Positions 26,401 to 36,900 of a DNA stretch of 64,000 nt are shown piece by piece. The translations under genes were made by a program, and so were the position numbers. The notes below the pieces were generated by a model, which saw only the letters and a program-made list of their open reading frames with translations, did not search any database and was not told the DNA's origin. Each line of letters begins with the position of its first letter. Position 1 is the stretch's first letter. The DNA is from Planctomycetota bacterium (GTDB lineage: Bacteria > Planctomycetota > UBA1135 > JACQFD01), in assembly GCA_016792805.1 (NCBI GenBank), contig JAEUHX010000032.1, positions 28,608 through 92,607 on the forward strand, given 5' to 3'.

Positions 26401-27732
26401 TTACTGAATGCGCACTTTCAGCAGATTCGAGAGGCCGAAGACGGAGGATCCTCCTCCGCCACCGGCCGCGATCTGTAGATAGTGGTCGGTTCCGGAGAGG
26501 GACGGCACATTGGGAATGTTCACAGAAAGCGTCTGCGTGGAGCTGCCCGGGGGAAGTGTTCCGGTGAGCACCGTGTCGATCGGCAGCAGCGGATCGACGT
26601 AGAGCGAGCCGAACGGTGCGATCGGCAGCGGTACTCCTGGCGTCCCCTCGAACATGCCCCAGCCGTCGCCAGGGTTGGGTCCGTCGATGCGAAACGTCCA
26701 GAGGCCGCCGACGGATGTGGTGGTTTGTAAGGTTGTGAGTGCCGGACGATACACATTCCAGGCGGCACCGAGCCGCGCTACAAGGAATGTCTGTGCGGCG
26801 TTGTCGACGGCGGTGCCGAGGGTGCCGTGGCCCGCGCCGATCACCGGCGTGTAATTGTGTATGACGCCGACGGCCGTGAGGGCCGCATCGAGCTTGGCGC
26901 TCTGTGCCGTGGGGACGACGACGTCGGCCGTTCCGTGGGCGATGAAGAAGGGGGGATCGCCCGGGTCGACCCATGTGATGGGATTCGCCCACTGCGTGTG
27001 CTGCACGAGCTGCGGATACGGAGCGGCTGGATTATTGATGTTTTGCTTGATGTTCCCGATACCCTGCCCGGGTCCGGTCCAGCCGATCAGCTTCGATTCC
27101 GGCGAGGCCGGGGAGTCGTGGTCGATGTTGCTCCCCGGTGGATTCGTAACATCATCATTCATGTGCAGAATGTCGGTCGGGCCGAAGTAGTCGACGCACG
27201 CTTGGACTGCGCTCGAATAGGCGAGATTGCCGCCGATCGCGCCCTCGATCTCCGCGGCTCCTCCCGACGTGGCGGCGAGTGCGGCGAGGTGACCACCGGC
27301 CGATTCTCCGCGCGTCGCGATGCGGCGGGGATCCAAATTGTATAGATGCGCGTTGGCGCGCAAGTATCGGATGGCGGCCTTGATGTCGTGGATCTGTGCC
27401 GGAAACGTCACGGGCGCGCCCGCATAGAGCGCCGCCTCGCTCGTGAGCCGATACTTGACACTCGCAATGGCGAATCCCTGGTTCATCAGCGCGATGTACT
27501 GGCCTGGGATCGGCTGGTTCGTGCCGCCCGCCCAGCCGCCGCCATGGATTCGCAGGACGACGGGGTACGGCGCGACTCCCGCCTGGGGAATATACAGATC
27601 AAGAGTAAGCTTCGTGGTCCCCGGGCCGAAATCGTGATAGACGAGATCGTTGTGAGTCGGTGAGGTCTGCGCGAGCACGGGGCCGGAAAGCAGCCCGAGG
27701 AGAAGCAAGGTGTGGAGTCTCTTGTGCCGCAT
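26401..27732 (-). CDS. Secreted alpha/beta-hydrolase (esterase/lipase)
   Basis: 443 residues from ATG 27732. The leader KRLHTLLLLGLLSGPVLAQ is a signal peptide. The oxyanion block HGGGW near residue 60 and the nucleophile GESAGG near 143 are those of the BD-FAE/carboxylesterase group; FFIAHGTADVVVP near 268 and GHGTLG near 301 supply the acid and His. The C-terminal 110 residues, ending FGLSNLLKVRIQ, are a separate small beta domain also seen in the beta-helix protein. The longer frame to 28356 is rejected because that part is Arg-rich and covers the repeat cluster. Confidence 0.83.
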   Translation of the reverse strand: MRHKRLHTLLLLGLLSGPVLAQTSPTHNDLVYHDFGPGTTKLTLDLYIPQAGVAPYPVVLRIHGGGWAGGTNQPIPGQYIALMNQGFAIASVKYRLTSEAALYAGAPVTFPAQIHDIKAAIRYLRANAHLYNLDPRRIATRGESAGGHLAALAATSGGAAEIEGAIGGNLAYSSAVQACVDYFGPTDILHMNDDVTNPPGSNIDHDSPASPESKLIGWTGPGQGIGNIKQNINNPAAPYPQLVQHTQWANPITWVDPGDPPFFIAHGTADVVVPTAQSAKLDAALTAVGVIHNYTPVIGAGHGTLGTAVDNAAQTFLVARLGAAWNVYRPALTTLQTTTSVGGLWTFRIDGPNPGDGWGMFEGTPGVPLPIAPFGSLYVDPLLPIDTVLTGTLPPGSSTQTLSVNIPNVPSLSGTDHYLQIAAGGGGGSSVFGLSNLLKVRIQ

Positions 27733-27834
27733 GGGGCTTGGGAACCGGCCACAGCGCAGGAGGTTCCGAACGGGAAGCGTGACGCAGCGGGAGCTGGGCG
27801 GGCGAGTGGGCGCGTGAGTGGCGGGTTGTGTCTC

Positions 27835-27880
27835 GGGAAGAATGGGGCGTGGTCGGTCTTGGCGCGGCAGCGGACAGTCC
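27835..27880. repeat. 46-bp dispersed repeat, copy 1
   Basis: Matches 63860-63905 at 44 of 46 positions, 36 kb away; its 26-bp core (from 27841) also appears inverted, with one inserted base, at 28121-28147 and 28354-28380. Confidence 0.9.
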
Positions 27881-28008
27881 GAGAGGCTATTCCAGGATTC
27901 CTCCGAGCTGCGCGCAGGCCTCGACGCAGGACGATGGATCATGAGGGGTGAGGCATGAGCGTTCCTTCCCGATCGATAAGTGGAGTCGGCGCGTGCGCCG
28001 ACCGGTGA

Positions 28009-28147
28009 GCGCGCGCGTGCGCGCGCGGATGACGAAGCCCGCAGGCGATTGGTCATCGCGCGGGGCAAGCCCCGCGCCATGGGTCGGCGCGTGCGCCGAC
28101 CCCACGGATCGAAATCTGTGCACGCCAAGACCGACCCACGCCCCATT
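28009..28147. repeat. 139-bp direct repeat, copy A
   Basis: Identical to 28242-28380 at 137 of 139 positions. It includes two perfect palindromes (GCGCGGGGC-AA-GCCCCGCGC and GTCGGCGC-GT-GCGCCGAC) and ends in the inverted core of the dispersed 46-bp repeat. Confidence 0.93.
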
Positions 28148-28241
28148 CCTAGCCGTCCCTTATCTGTGAAGTCGTAGGGCGCGGGCTCGCCTAGAACTGT
28201 AAATGATGCCGTGGGGCGCGGGCGTCGCCCGCGCCGATTGC

Positions 28242-28380
28242 GCGCGCGCGTGCGCGCGCGGATGACGAAGCCCGCAGGCGATTGGTCATGGCGCGGGGCA
28301 AGCCCCGCGCCATGGTTCGGCGCGTGCGCCGACCCCACGGATCGAAATCTGTGCACGCCAAGACCGACCCACGCCCCATT
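28242..28380. repeat. 139-bp direct repeat, copy B
   Basis: Second copy, offset 233 bp from copy A, with two differences: one C/G and one G/T. Confidence 0.93.
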
Positions 28381-28441
28381 TGTTTCGAGTCACAACCCGC
28401 CAGCCCCGCGCGCACGCGCGCGCACACCGGTCGGCGCACGC

Positions 28442-28517
28442 GCCGACCCCACTTCTCAGTGAGCGAATGGCTCGCATGCGCCGAACCCACTTCTCAGTGA
28501 GCAGATTGCTCGCGCGC
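28442..28517. repeat. 38-bp imperfect tandem repeat, two units
   Basis: Units 28442-28479 and 28480-28517 share GCCGA-N-CCCACTTCTCAGTGAGC and a following GCTCGC-rich tail. The first unit is entered through a GGTCGGCGC-AC-GCGCCGACC palindrome. Confidence 0.8.
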
Positions 28518-28637
28518 GCCGCCCTTCCGTTTTCAGAGCGAGGACGGGCCCACCCAATGGTTTCCCCCAGAAGCTTTACCAACTGGATCGATCCAAGGGG
28601 ACGCTGCGTCATTCATCCGCTTCAGCAGGACCCATCG

Positions 28638-30782
28638 CTACCGCAGCAGCACCCATGTGAAGCCTCCCGCGGCAATCTCCACCGGGATTTCTGCGGTCGT
28701 CGCGGCCAGCGGCCCGACGTCCTTCCAGGGGGCGCCTTCCGCCGACATCTGTGCTTTCCCGCGGATTCCGGAATAGTAAAGATCAATGCGCAGCGTCTGT
28801 CTCACCGCCTCCTCGCGAGGATTGAATGCCACGAGCATCGCCTTGGTCTCGAGCCGTGGATTCACATGCAGCATCCAGTCGATTTCGCGGCCGTCGGCGC
28901 GCCGGCCGTGGATGAGGTCCGATTCCAACAGATCCCGATACGTGCGGTACCACTCCACGCGGCGTCTCACGAGGTCGCGGACGCGCTCGGTGTCGTAGAG
29001 CCTCGGGCCGCGGTAGCAGGCCTGCACGCCGAATGCGAGATTCCCCATCAGCATGCGGTCGTAGTGCTCGCGGTGTTCGTCGAGCGGTTCGATCGTGGCC
29101 GCCGCGCCTCCGCCCTGATACTCCGTCAATGGCACGAACATCCAACCCATCGAAGGCGTCTTCTCCCAGGTGCCGTCGTAGATATTCTGTCTTGTATGAA
29201 GGATCTGCTGCGCGCGGGGAAGTGACCAATTGCTCTCGCGGTACCCCATGCCGTTCTTCGAGGAGCCCTGCAGGAAATACCAATCGGGAACGTTCAAATA
29301 AACGCCTCGCGCTCGGCACTCGCGATAGAACGCCGAGATGGCAGCATGCTGTTGCCACTGCGAGTCGTCGAGTCCGCGGTGTCCCGGATGCTTGTCCGAT
29401 GCGCAGGGATCGCCCGGGTACGACCCGTCGTGCTCCAGCACGTCGAGGCCGCCGTCCCCAAAGAGCGTCCTCAGCTTCGAAAAATAACGAACTCCCCAGG
29501 GGCTTCCTAGGCAGGGCGCGTCGCCGAACACGGCAAAACCACCCGGCTTCCCCGTCTTCGGGTTCACCACGTCGTCGGCGTCGCTGATGCGCCGGCTCGA
29601 GAGAAGCGAGTAGCCGCCGAGCTCAATCTTCTTCGATCGCGCGTAATGATGAAGCTCACGAATGCGTGCCAGTTCGTCCGCATCCTCGGTCTCTGCGTCG
29701 AACCCGCTGCCGAAGGAGAGAATCGCCATCTCGAAGCCCACCTCCGCGCACTGGTCGATCGCCTGCCGCACGGCGCCCGACTCAGCCGTGCGCACGTGCA
29801 TCATGAGTGGATTCTCCGTTGCCCAGGGGGCGAGCGTCCGATAGGCGCGCCGCACCGCGAGGCCGCGGCGCTCGCGATCGGTCGAGTCATGCGCCAGCTC
29901 ATAGACGCGGAACGACTCAAACGTGGCGCCCGCGGCGACCTCGGCCGCAGGCCCAAGCGGCGGCCCGACTTCGAGCAGGCACCGCGTCTTCCGCTCATAA
30001 TTGACTTGCGTGGAATATTGAGGATCTTCCACGAAGCGCACCGCGTGCGACGACGCGTCGCCGGCCGTCATGGCGTGGAACGCGTAGTCCGTCTCCACAT
30101 GCAAATTATAGGGGACGGTCGGCGTGCGCGCGGGATCGACGCGCGACTCGGTCTCCACGAGCGCGAGCTCCTCGAGCACAAATCGATCGACGCGCATCGG
30201 CGTCTTCCCGGCATTCTGGACTCTCAGCGATTTCGACAGGAGCGGCAGCCCGTCGTAGAGTTCATAACAAAGAGTGATCCGCGCGTCGGGAAGCGCCTCG
30301 GCGCGGAAATCGAGTTCCACGCTCGCACCCTTCGGCGGCCACACGGCGTCGGGGGCGACGTGGCGCACGCGCTTCCAAGGGAATCGTTCGCGAATCGGTC
30401 CCAAGCGCGTCGCCACGAGCTTCGCCGCGCCCGGCGGCGCTTCCATCGCTTTCAGATCGGCTTCTGTAATGAACGCGTGATTGCGCTGCCCCACGAGCCC
30501 GCCCACCACGATCTCTCGCCCGTCGATCGTGAGCCGCGCCTCTGGCTGCACCGCTCGCAAGAAGCTCTCGCCGCTTCGAACACAGACCATGGAGACCGTC
30601 GCCACGGCCGGCTCCAGCACGAGCACGCGTCGCAGGAGCCCGTTGTCGAGCACGAGCTCGCGCCCATGGGTCTCGATGCGGCTTTGCGCCGGAGAGCTCG
30701 CAACGAGCCAGTCGCCTTCGCTGCTTGTGGCGAATCCTGCGAGCCACGCCGCGGCCAACGCCGCCATTGCAATCATTGCCAT
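28638..30782 (-). CDS. Secreted alpha-galactosidase-like glycoside hydrolase
   Basis: 714 residues with an N-terminal signal segment (AMIAMAALAAAWLAGFA). Residues 30-320 form a beta-rich N-terminal domain; from about 325 there is a TIM-barrel-like region with EVGFEMAILSFGSGFD and, near 455, GGLDVLEHDGSYPGDPCA, whose Asp/Glu-Asp pattern resembles the nucleophile strand of clan GH-D enzymes. A C-terminal beta domain follows. The fit to GH36 or related families is loose, so the substrate sugar is not named. It is divergent from the A2M gene (189-bp spacer). Confidence 0.65.
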   Translation of the reverse strand: MAMIAMAALAAAWLAGFATSSEGDWLVASSPAQSRIETHGRELVLDNGLLRRVLVLEPAVATVSMVCVRSGESFLRAVQPEARLTIDGREIVVGGLVGQRNHAFITEADLKAMEAPPGAAKLVATRLGPIRERFPWKRVRHVAPDAVWPPKGASVELDFRAEALPDARITLCYELYDGLPLLSKSLRVQNAGKTPMRVDRFVLEELALVETESRVDPARTPTVPYNLHVETDYAFHAMTAGDASSHAVRFVEDPQYSTQVNYERKTRCLLEVGPPLGPAAEVAAGATFESFRVYELAHDSTDRERRGLAVRRAYRTLAPWATENPLMMHVRTAESGAVRQAIDQCAEVGFEMAILSFGSGFDAETEDADELARIRELHHYARSKKIELGGYSLLSSRRISDADDVVNPKTGKPGGFAVFGDAPCLGSPWGVRYFSKLRTLFGDGGLDVLEHDGSYPGDPCASDKHPGHRGLDDSQWQQHAAISAFYRECRARGVYLNVPDWYFLQGSSKNGMGYRESNWSLPRAQQILHTRQNIYDGTWEKTPSMGWMFVPLTEYQGGGAAATIEPLDEHREHYDRMLMGNLAFGVQACYRGPRLYDTERVRDLVRRRVEWYRTYRDLLESDLIHGRRADGREIDWMLHVNPRLETKAMLVAFNPREEAVRQTLRIDLYYSGIRGKAQMSAEGAPWKDVGPLAATTAEIPVEIAAGGFTWVLLR

Positions 30783-30971
30783 GGCGCCAGCCTAGCTGCG
30801 CCTCGACACATCCTCGTGACAAGGCTCACCCGCGCGGCGTGGTCTAATCCCGCGCCCCCGGCGCGCGTGATGAGGCTGCGTCCGCATCGCGTTCCCTGCC
30901 CATTGAATTTCTCGGAGGGCGGCGCGTCGAAGCTGTCCGCCGCTTTCGCCCCGACTTCCTCGGTACCGGCT

Positions 30972-33900
30972 ATGACCCTCGCGTCCTTCTGGGCTCGTCC
31001 CCGCGTTCTCGTCCTTGGGCTCCTTCTCGGAGGACTGGCTGCAGTCGGGGTTGCGGCCTCGCTGCCGGGCGCCGACGAGACGGCGCGAAAGGCCAAGGTG
31101 CTGCTGATGGACCGGCAGTTCAAAGAGGCAGCCGAGCTGCTGGCCCAGGACCCCGGCACAGGCGACGACGCCGCGACGCGGCGATTCCTCCGGGGCCATG
31201 CGCTTCTGATGGCGGGCGACGCCTCGGGGGCCGCCGACGCCTTCGAGAGCTACGGCAAGGACTTCCCGACGGGGGCCGACGCGACGCGCGCCCGCCTCGC
31301 GCTCGCGGCCGCCAAACGTGCACAAAAAGAGTTCGCCGCGGCGGCCGCGATCGACCGCGACCAGCTGAAGGCGCTCCTCTCACCGGCGCGCCGTCTGGAG
31401 CTCGCCAAGGTCTACCTCGACTATGCCGAGAAGGCCGAGAAGGGGCCCGAGCCGGTCTGGACGCGTGCGCGCACCTTCTTCGACCTCGCGCTGTCGCTCG
31501 AGCTTCCGCCGGCCGACGACGCCCGCGTGCGCGAGAAGGCGGCCGAGATGTCGGAGAAGGCGGGCGAGCTTCCCGACGCGCTCGCGCGCATGCGTGCCGT
31601 GAAGCAGGCCCACGGCGACGGAAAGGACGGGATGGTGCGCTTTCGCATCGGCGAGCTCGAGCGGCTCACCGGCGACGTGCGCGGCGCGCGGCGCACCTAC
31701 CAGGACTTCTTGAAGGATTTCGCGAAAAGTGAGAAAGCTCCGAAGGCGGCCTATGGCATCGCGCTCTCCCACGGTATGCCGACGCCGGGCGACGACGAGT
31801 CGCTCGCGCGCGGCGTGGCCGCGGCCAAGGCGGTGATCTCACAATTTCCGGCGGCGCCCGAGGCGCGCGATGCGGCGTTCGCCATCGCGCAGGCGGAGCT
31901 CCACCGCACGCGATTCGACGAGGCGGTGCGGGATCTGCAAGCATTTGTGTCTTCTACGGCCCAAGATCAGGCCGCCAAAGATCCGCGCGTCGCGACGGCG
32001 CGCGCGTGGGTGGGCGATGCGCTCGCGGCGCAGGCGCGCTACGCCGAGGCGATCGAAGCGTGGCAGCTCTACCTGCGCGAGCATCCGACGCACGGCGAAT
32101 TCGCCCGAGTGCATCGGGCGATCGTCGACGCGGAGCACGCGACGGCGATGGCGGCTGTGAAGGAGGCGATGGAGAGCCCCGAAAAGGCGAAAGAGCTCGG
32201 CGACCGAGCGCGTGCGGCATTGTTGGCATTTCTCGGTGCGCACCCGCTCGACAACCGCCAGGCGGCGGCGTCGCTCTGGCTTGGGAGCATCGAGGAGGCG
32301 CGCGAGCGCTATGACGCTGCGCGCGATGAGTATGCGAAGCTCGCGAGCAAGTATGCGAGGACGCGCGAGGCCTCGGAGGCGCAATTCCGAGTCGGACTTT
32401 TGTATGAAGACAAGATGTTTGACTTCGAGAAGGCGCTCACGGAGTACGGCAAGGTCCAGGGGCCTTTCGCCGACCAGGCGCGGCGGCGGATTGCGGCGCT
32501 CAAGGAGAAGTCGCTTTCGGTCGCAACGAAGCGTACTTATCAGACGGATGAGGAGCCGTCGATCGAGATTACTTCTCGCAATCTCGAAAAAGTGAGAGTG
32601 CGGGTGTTCCATCTCGATCTCGAGGCGTTCTTCCGCGCGAAGCTCGCGAGCCCGGCGATCGAGTCGCTCGACGTGGAGGTGATCGCCCCCGATGCGCAGC
32701 GGGAAGTTCCCACATCTCCTTACGTGCCGCACCAGCAGACGACGCGCCCGATCGCGCTCGCGGAGCTGCGTGGAAAGCCCGGCGCCTACGTGGTGAAGGT
32801 CGACGGCGGTGAGCTGGAGGCGACGACGCTCGTGCTAGTTTCCGATCTGGTGCTGATCAGCAAAGCCGGACGACGCGATGCGCTCGTGTTTGCACAGAAC
32901 GCGCGCACCGGCGAGCCGATGCCGGGTGTTCGCGTCGTGGCGAGCGACGGCAGCAAGGTGCTTTTCGAAGAGAACACGGGGGCCGACGGAGTGCTGCTGA
33001 AGCGCGACGACGCCATCGCAAGCGCCGGGCGTCTCGTTCTGTATGGAAGCTCGGCGGGCGGCGCCGCCGTCGTGGGGCTCGACTTCTCGTCGCTTGGTGC
33101 TGCTGCCGCGCTCACGGCGCGCGGGCTCCTTGTCACAGATCGTGCGAGCTATCGTCCCGGGGAGACGGTGCGCGCCTGGGGCGTGCTGCGGACTGTGAAG
33201 GACGGCAGCTATGCAGTGGAGGAGGGGCGCAAGGTGCGCACGGTGCTGCGCGACGCGTCGGGCGCGGAGCTCGCGAGCGTCGCGGGCGCGCTGTCGGCAT
33301 TTGGTACTACAAAAGCGGAACTCACGATTCCGGGCGCCGCGGCGCTCGGCACATGGTCGGCGGCGGTTCTCGACGCGGCGAACGGCGAAGTGCTGGCGGT
33401 CAAGTCGGTGGATGTAGAGGAGGTGCGCCGGGAGCGGCTGCGCCTCTCGGTCGAGCTCGATCGAGCCGTCGTGATGCGAGGCGAGACGGTGAAGGCGACG
33501 ATTCGAGCAAGCTACTTTTCCGGCGGCCCGCTCGCGAGGCGGGCTCTCATGGTGCAGCCGCCGGGCGCCGATCTGCTGACGCTGACGACCGATGAGAAGG
33601 GTGAGGCGAATTGTACGATTGAGACCCGCGACCTCGCGGAGGAGGGCACGCAGGTCGTGTCGGCGCGACTCGCGGAAGAGCCGGTCTTCGGCGTCGCCGA
33701 GCTCGTGGTGGCCACGGTAGAGTTTCGGCCGTCGGTCAGCCTTCTCCAGCCCGTCGCGCTCGCCGGCGAGGGATTCGATGTCACTGTCGAGACCAAGAGT
33801 GTGGCGAGGAAACCCGTGGGCGCAGAATTGAAACTCAATATTTTGCGCCGTGAAGAGAAAGGCCTTCGCAAGGTGGAGGAGAAAGCCATTCAGACGGAGA

Positions 33901-36900
33901 AGGACTCCGGCAAGGCGGTCACTCGCGTGACGCTCGCCAAGGGTGGCCGCTACGTCCTTCGCGCCGAAGGGGCCGACCGATTCGGCACGGCCGTCGTCGG
34001 TGAAGCGGAGGTGGAGATCTCCGGCGACGACGATTCGCGTAAGTTGCGTTTCTTCCTCGATCGCGATGAGTGGAAGCTCGGCGAGGCGGTGCGCGCGCGC
34101 GTCATCTCGCGCATGGGCGCGGAGCGCTCGGCCTTGGTGACCGCGGAGGGCGCGGGAATCCTCGCCTACCGAGTCGTCAAAATTCCCAAGGGCGAGAGCG
34201 CCCTCGAGTGGACGATCGACGAGGTGCTTGCGCCGCAGGCGACTCTCGCGATGGCGGCGGTCGACGCCTGGAAGCTCTACACCGCGGCGAAGAAGATCAC
34301 AGTTTCCAAGGATCTTCGGGTGGAGGTCAAGGCGCCGAGCGCGCCGGTCAAGCCCGGGGCCGAGGTCGCGCTGGACGTGACGGTACGCGACGCCCGCGGC
34401 AATCCCGTGGCGACCGATGTGTTGCTCTCGGTCGTCGACTCCGCATTCTTGGCGTTGCGTCCGGACAACACTCCGTCGCTCACGGAGCACTTCTTCTCGG
34501 CGCGCCGCGACGCGGGAACGGTTGCGGCTTCGTCCTGCGGCTTCGAGTACAAGCCGCCGACGCGAAAAGTGGCCTCTGATCTGGCGGCGGAGGAGGAGCG
34601 CAAGCGCCAGGTCCCGGCGCCGGCTCCCGCAGCGCCGAGCGGCGATCCCGCGGCGTTCGCGCTCGACGATGCCAAGAGATCCGAGGAACTTGTCGGCGGG
34701 CTCGCCAAGGAGACGGATTCCGGCCCGCGGATCCACAGGATCACCGGTCCCAAGGAGGGCAAGTCGGACGAATCTGGGGAGCTGGGAGAGGAGCTGTCGG
34801 ATAAGCTCGCTGCCGTGGGATATGTTGCAACCGGAGGAGGCGGGGGCGGCAAGGGCGGCCAATTCGCGGGTCGCTCCGGCAGCTCGTCGACTCGAGGAGC
34901 CAAGGCGCGACAGGCTCTGAAGCCTGGCGCGTTCCAAGGTGCCGCGGGAGAACCGGGAGGACGCGAAGCATACTATTTTGGACTCACGCGCGAGGGCGGG
35001 GCGCTCGAGCTCGGTCGCGGATTTGTTGAGACGGGCGGGCTGCCGGGATGGGGTGAATCGAACGGAGCGCTCGCCGATCCGATCCGTCGCGAGTTCTCGG
35101 CGACGGCGGTCTTCGAAACGGTTGTGACCACGGCAGAGGGAGTCGGGAAGCTGGTTGTGAAGTCTCCCGATTCGTCGACGGAGTGGACGGTCCGTGCGCG
35201 CGGCGTGAGCCGCGCGACGGAGCTCGGCGAAGCGAAAGCAACTTATATCGCCCGCCGGGAGCTGGAAGCGACGCTGCGTCTACCCGGCGCCTTCGCCGAG
35301 GGCGACCGCGTCGAGTCGGTGGGGCTTGTCCGCAACGTGGGCACGGAGAAGCGCTCGGTCGAGACGAAGCTCACTCTTACCGGCGCATCCGGCGGCGGCG
35401 ACGGCACGCTGGACCTCGACGGAGGCGAAGAGGAGTCGCTTCCTCGGCCGATTACGATCGGCGCCGATCCGACGGTGAAGCTGAGCTTGACGGCCCGCGC
35501 CGGATCGGAGAGCGACGGTGTCGAGCGCGAGCTCGCGGTGCGTCCGGCGGGGACTCAATATACGGACCGGGACGCCGCGGTGGTGCGAGATGCGGCATCG
35601 TTGAAAGTCACACTTCCAAACTTCACGGAGCTCCGGCGCCCCACGCTCGCCATCACGGTCGGGCCGCCGCTCGAAGCCGAGGTCATGCACGACCCGCTGC
35701 TGCGTCCTCTGGTGGACCGTGGATGTGTGATATTCCCCGATTCGCTCGGTTGGACGGTCACCCGCGGCGTCGTGGCGCTTGAGCGCTGGAGCTTCCTCGG
35801 GCGAGTCGGCGGCGCGGATGACGCGGCGCAGGCGCGCCAACGGCAGCGCGCCTCGGAGGCGGTGGCTCGGCTCGTGTCGGAGCAGGCCGAGGACGGCGGC
35901 TTCGGCTGGGCAGGCATCAAGAGTTCCTCGCTGAGCACGCAAGCAGATCAGCGGGGACGTTACTCCGATCTGGCCACCTCGGCTCGCGCGATGGGCTTCC
36001 TCGCGCGCGCGCGCGCGGTGGGAATTGTGGTGCCCGAGGCGACGATGGAGCGCGGCCAACGCTGGCTGCGCGAGCGATTGCGCGGAGATGTGAGCTCCAC
36101 AGATCGCGCGCGCATCGCGCTCGCGCTCGCAGAGGGCGGATCCCAGGACTTTGAGCTCGTCAATCGGCTCCAGCGCGGAAAGTCGGAACTTACAGATGCT
36201 GGAGCGGCGCTTCTGGTCCTGGCCGACCTCCGGATGGGGCGGCGGGATCTGGCGGCCGAGGCGGCCGACGAAGTGCGGCGCCGCGCCAAGCGCCAAGGGA
36301 GCAAGCTTACTTTTGCAGTGAAGCTTGAGCCCGCAGCCGACGCGATCGAGGCGACCGGACTCGCGGTCCTCGCTCTATCGCAGGTCGATCCGAAGGACCC
36401 GCTGCTCGCGCCCGCAGTGGAGTCGCTGCGCGCGGCGCGCCAATCGGGGTTGAGCGATCGGGCGGAGGCGGCCGCTGTGGCTGCGCTCGCTGCATATCAT
36501 GGCATCACAAAAACCCAGGCGGCGGAGTTCGAGCTGACGCTTTCGCTGAACGGCGAGCCCCTGCGCACGGTGCGCAGCTCGGAACTCGCGAGCCCGCTCG
36601 GCTTCGAAGTTGAGACCTCGAAGCTCCGTGCGGAGAATCGTATTGACGCACAAATCCGCGGACGCGGAGAGGCGTCGGTTCAGGCCGTCTTTACGGCGGT
36701 CGCTTCGAAGTTCGATCCTGCGGCGCGCAAGCGCTTTGCGACGGTGTCGCGCGGCGTGGAGCCGGCTGCGATCACGTATCACGGCAAGGAGATCCCGCGC
36801 GGCTTCTCGGTCGTGGACGGTCCTTACTCGACGTTCCGAAATGAGATGAAGAATGTGGTCTCCGGCTCGGAGGTGCAGGTCTCGGTCTGGTTCGCGGCTC

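Larger units (their letters stand above)
27733..28637. other. Non-coding spacer with a cluster of repeats and palindromes
   Basis: About 900 bp with no convincing gene, between the start of the esterase and the stop of the alpha-galactosidase-like gene. It holds two 139-bp direct repeats, four copies of a GTCGGCGC-NN-GCGCCGAC palindrome, a GCGCGGGGCAAGCCCCGCGC palindrome in each 139-bp copy, a 38-bp imperfect tandem and a 46-bp element also present at the right end of the window. Short open frames here are Arg-rich artefacts of the palindromes. Confidence 0.8.

Noticed and set aside
27733..28356. In-frame 5' extension of the esterase gene over the repeat cluster
   Set aside because: Repetitive and Arg-rich; the signal peptide starts cleanly at 27732.
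29646..30971. In-frame 5' extension of the A2M gene by 442 codons
   Set aside because: It is Arg/His-rich, lies antisense within the alpha-galactosidase-like gene, and the proper leader starts at 30972.
36002..36018. GC dinucleotide run in the A2M gene as a contingency repeat
   Set aside because: Short and explained by Arg/Ala codons in a helical region; no sign of frame change.
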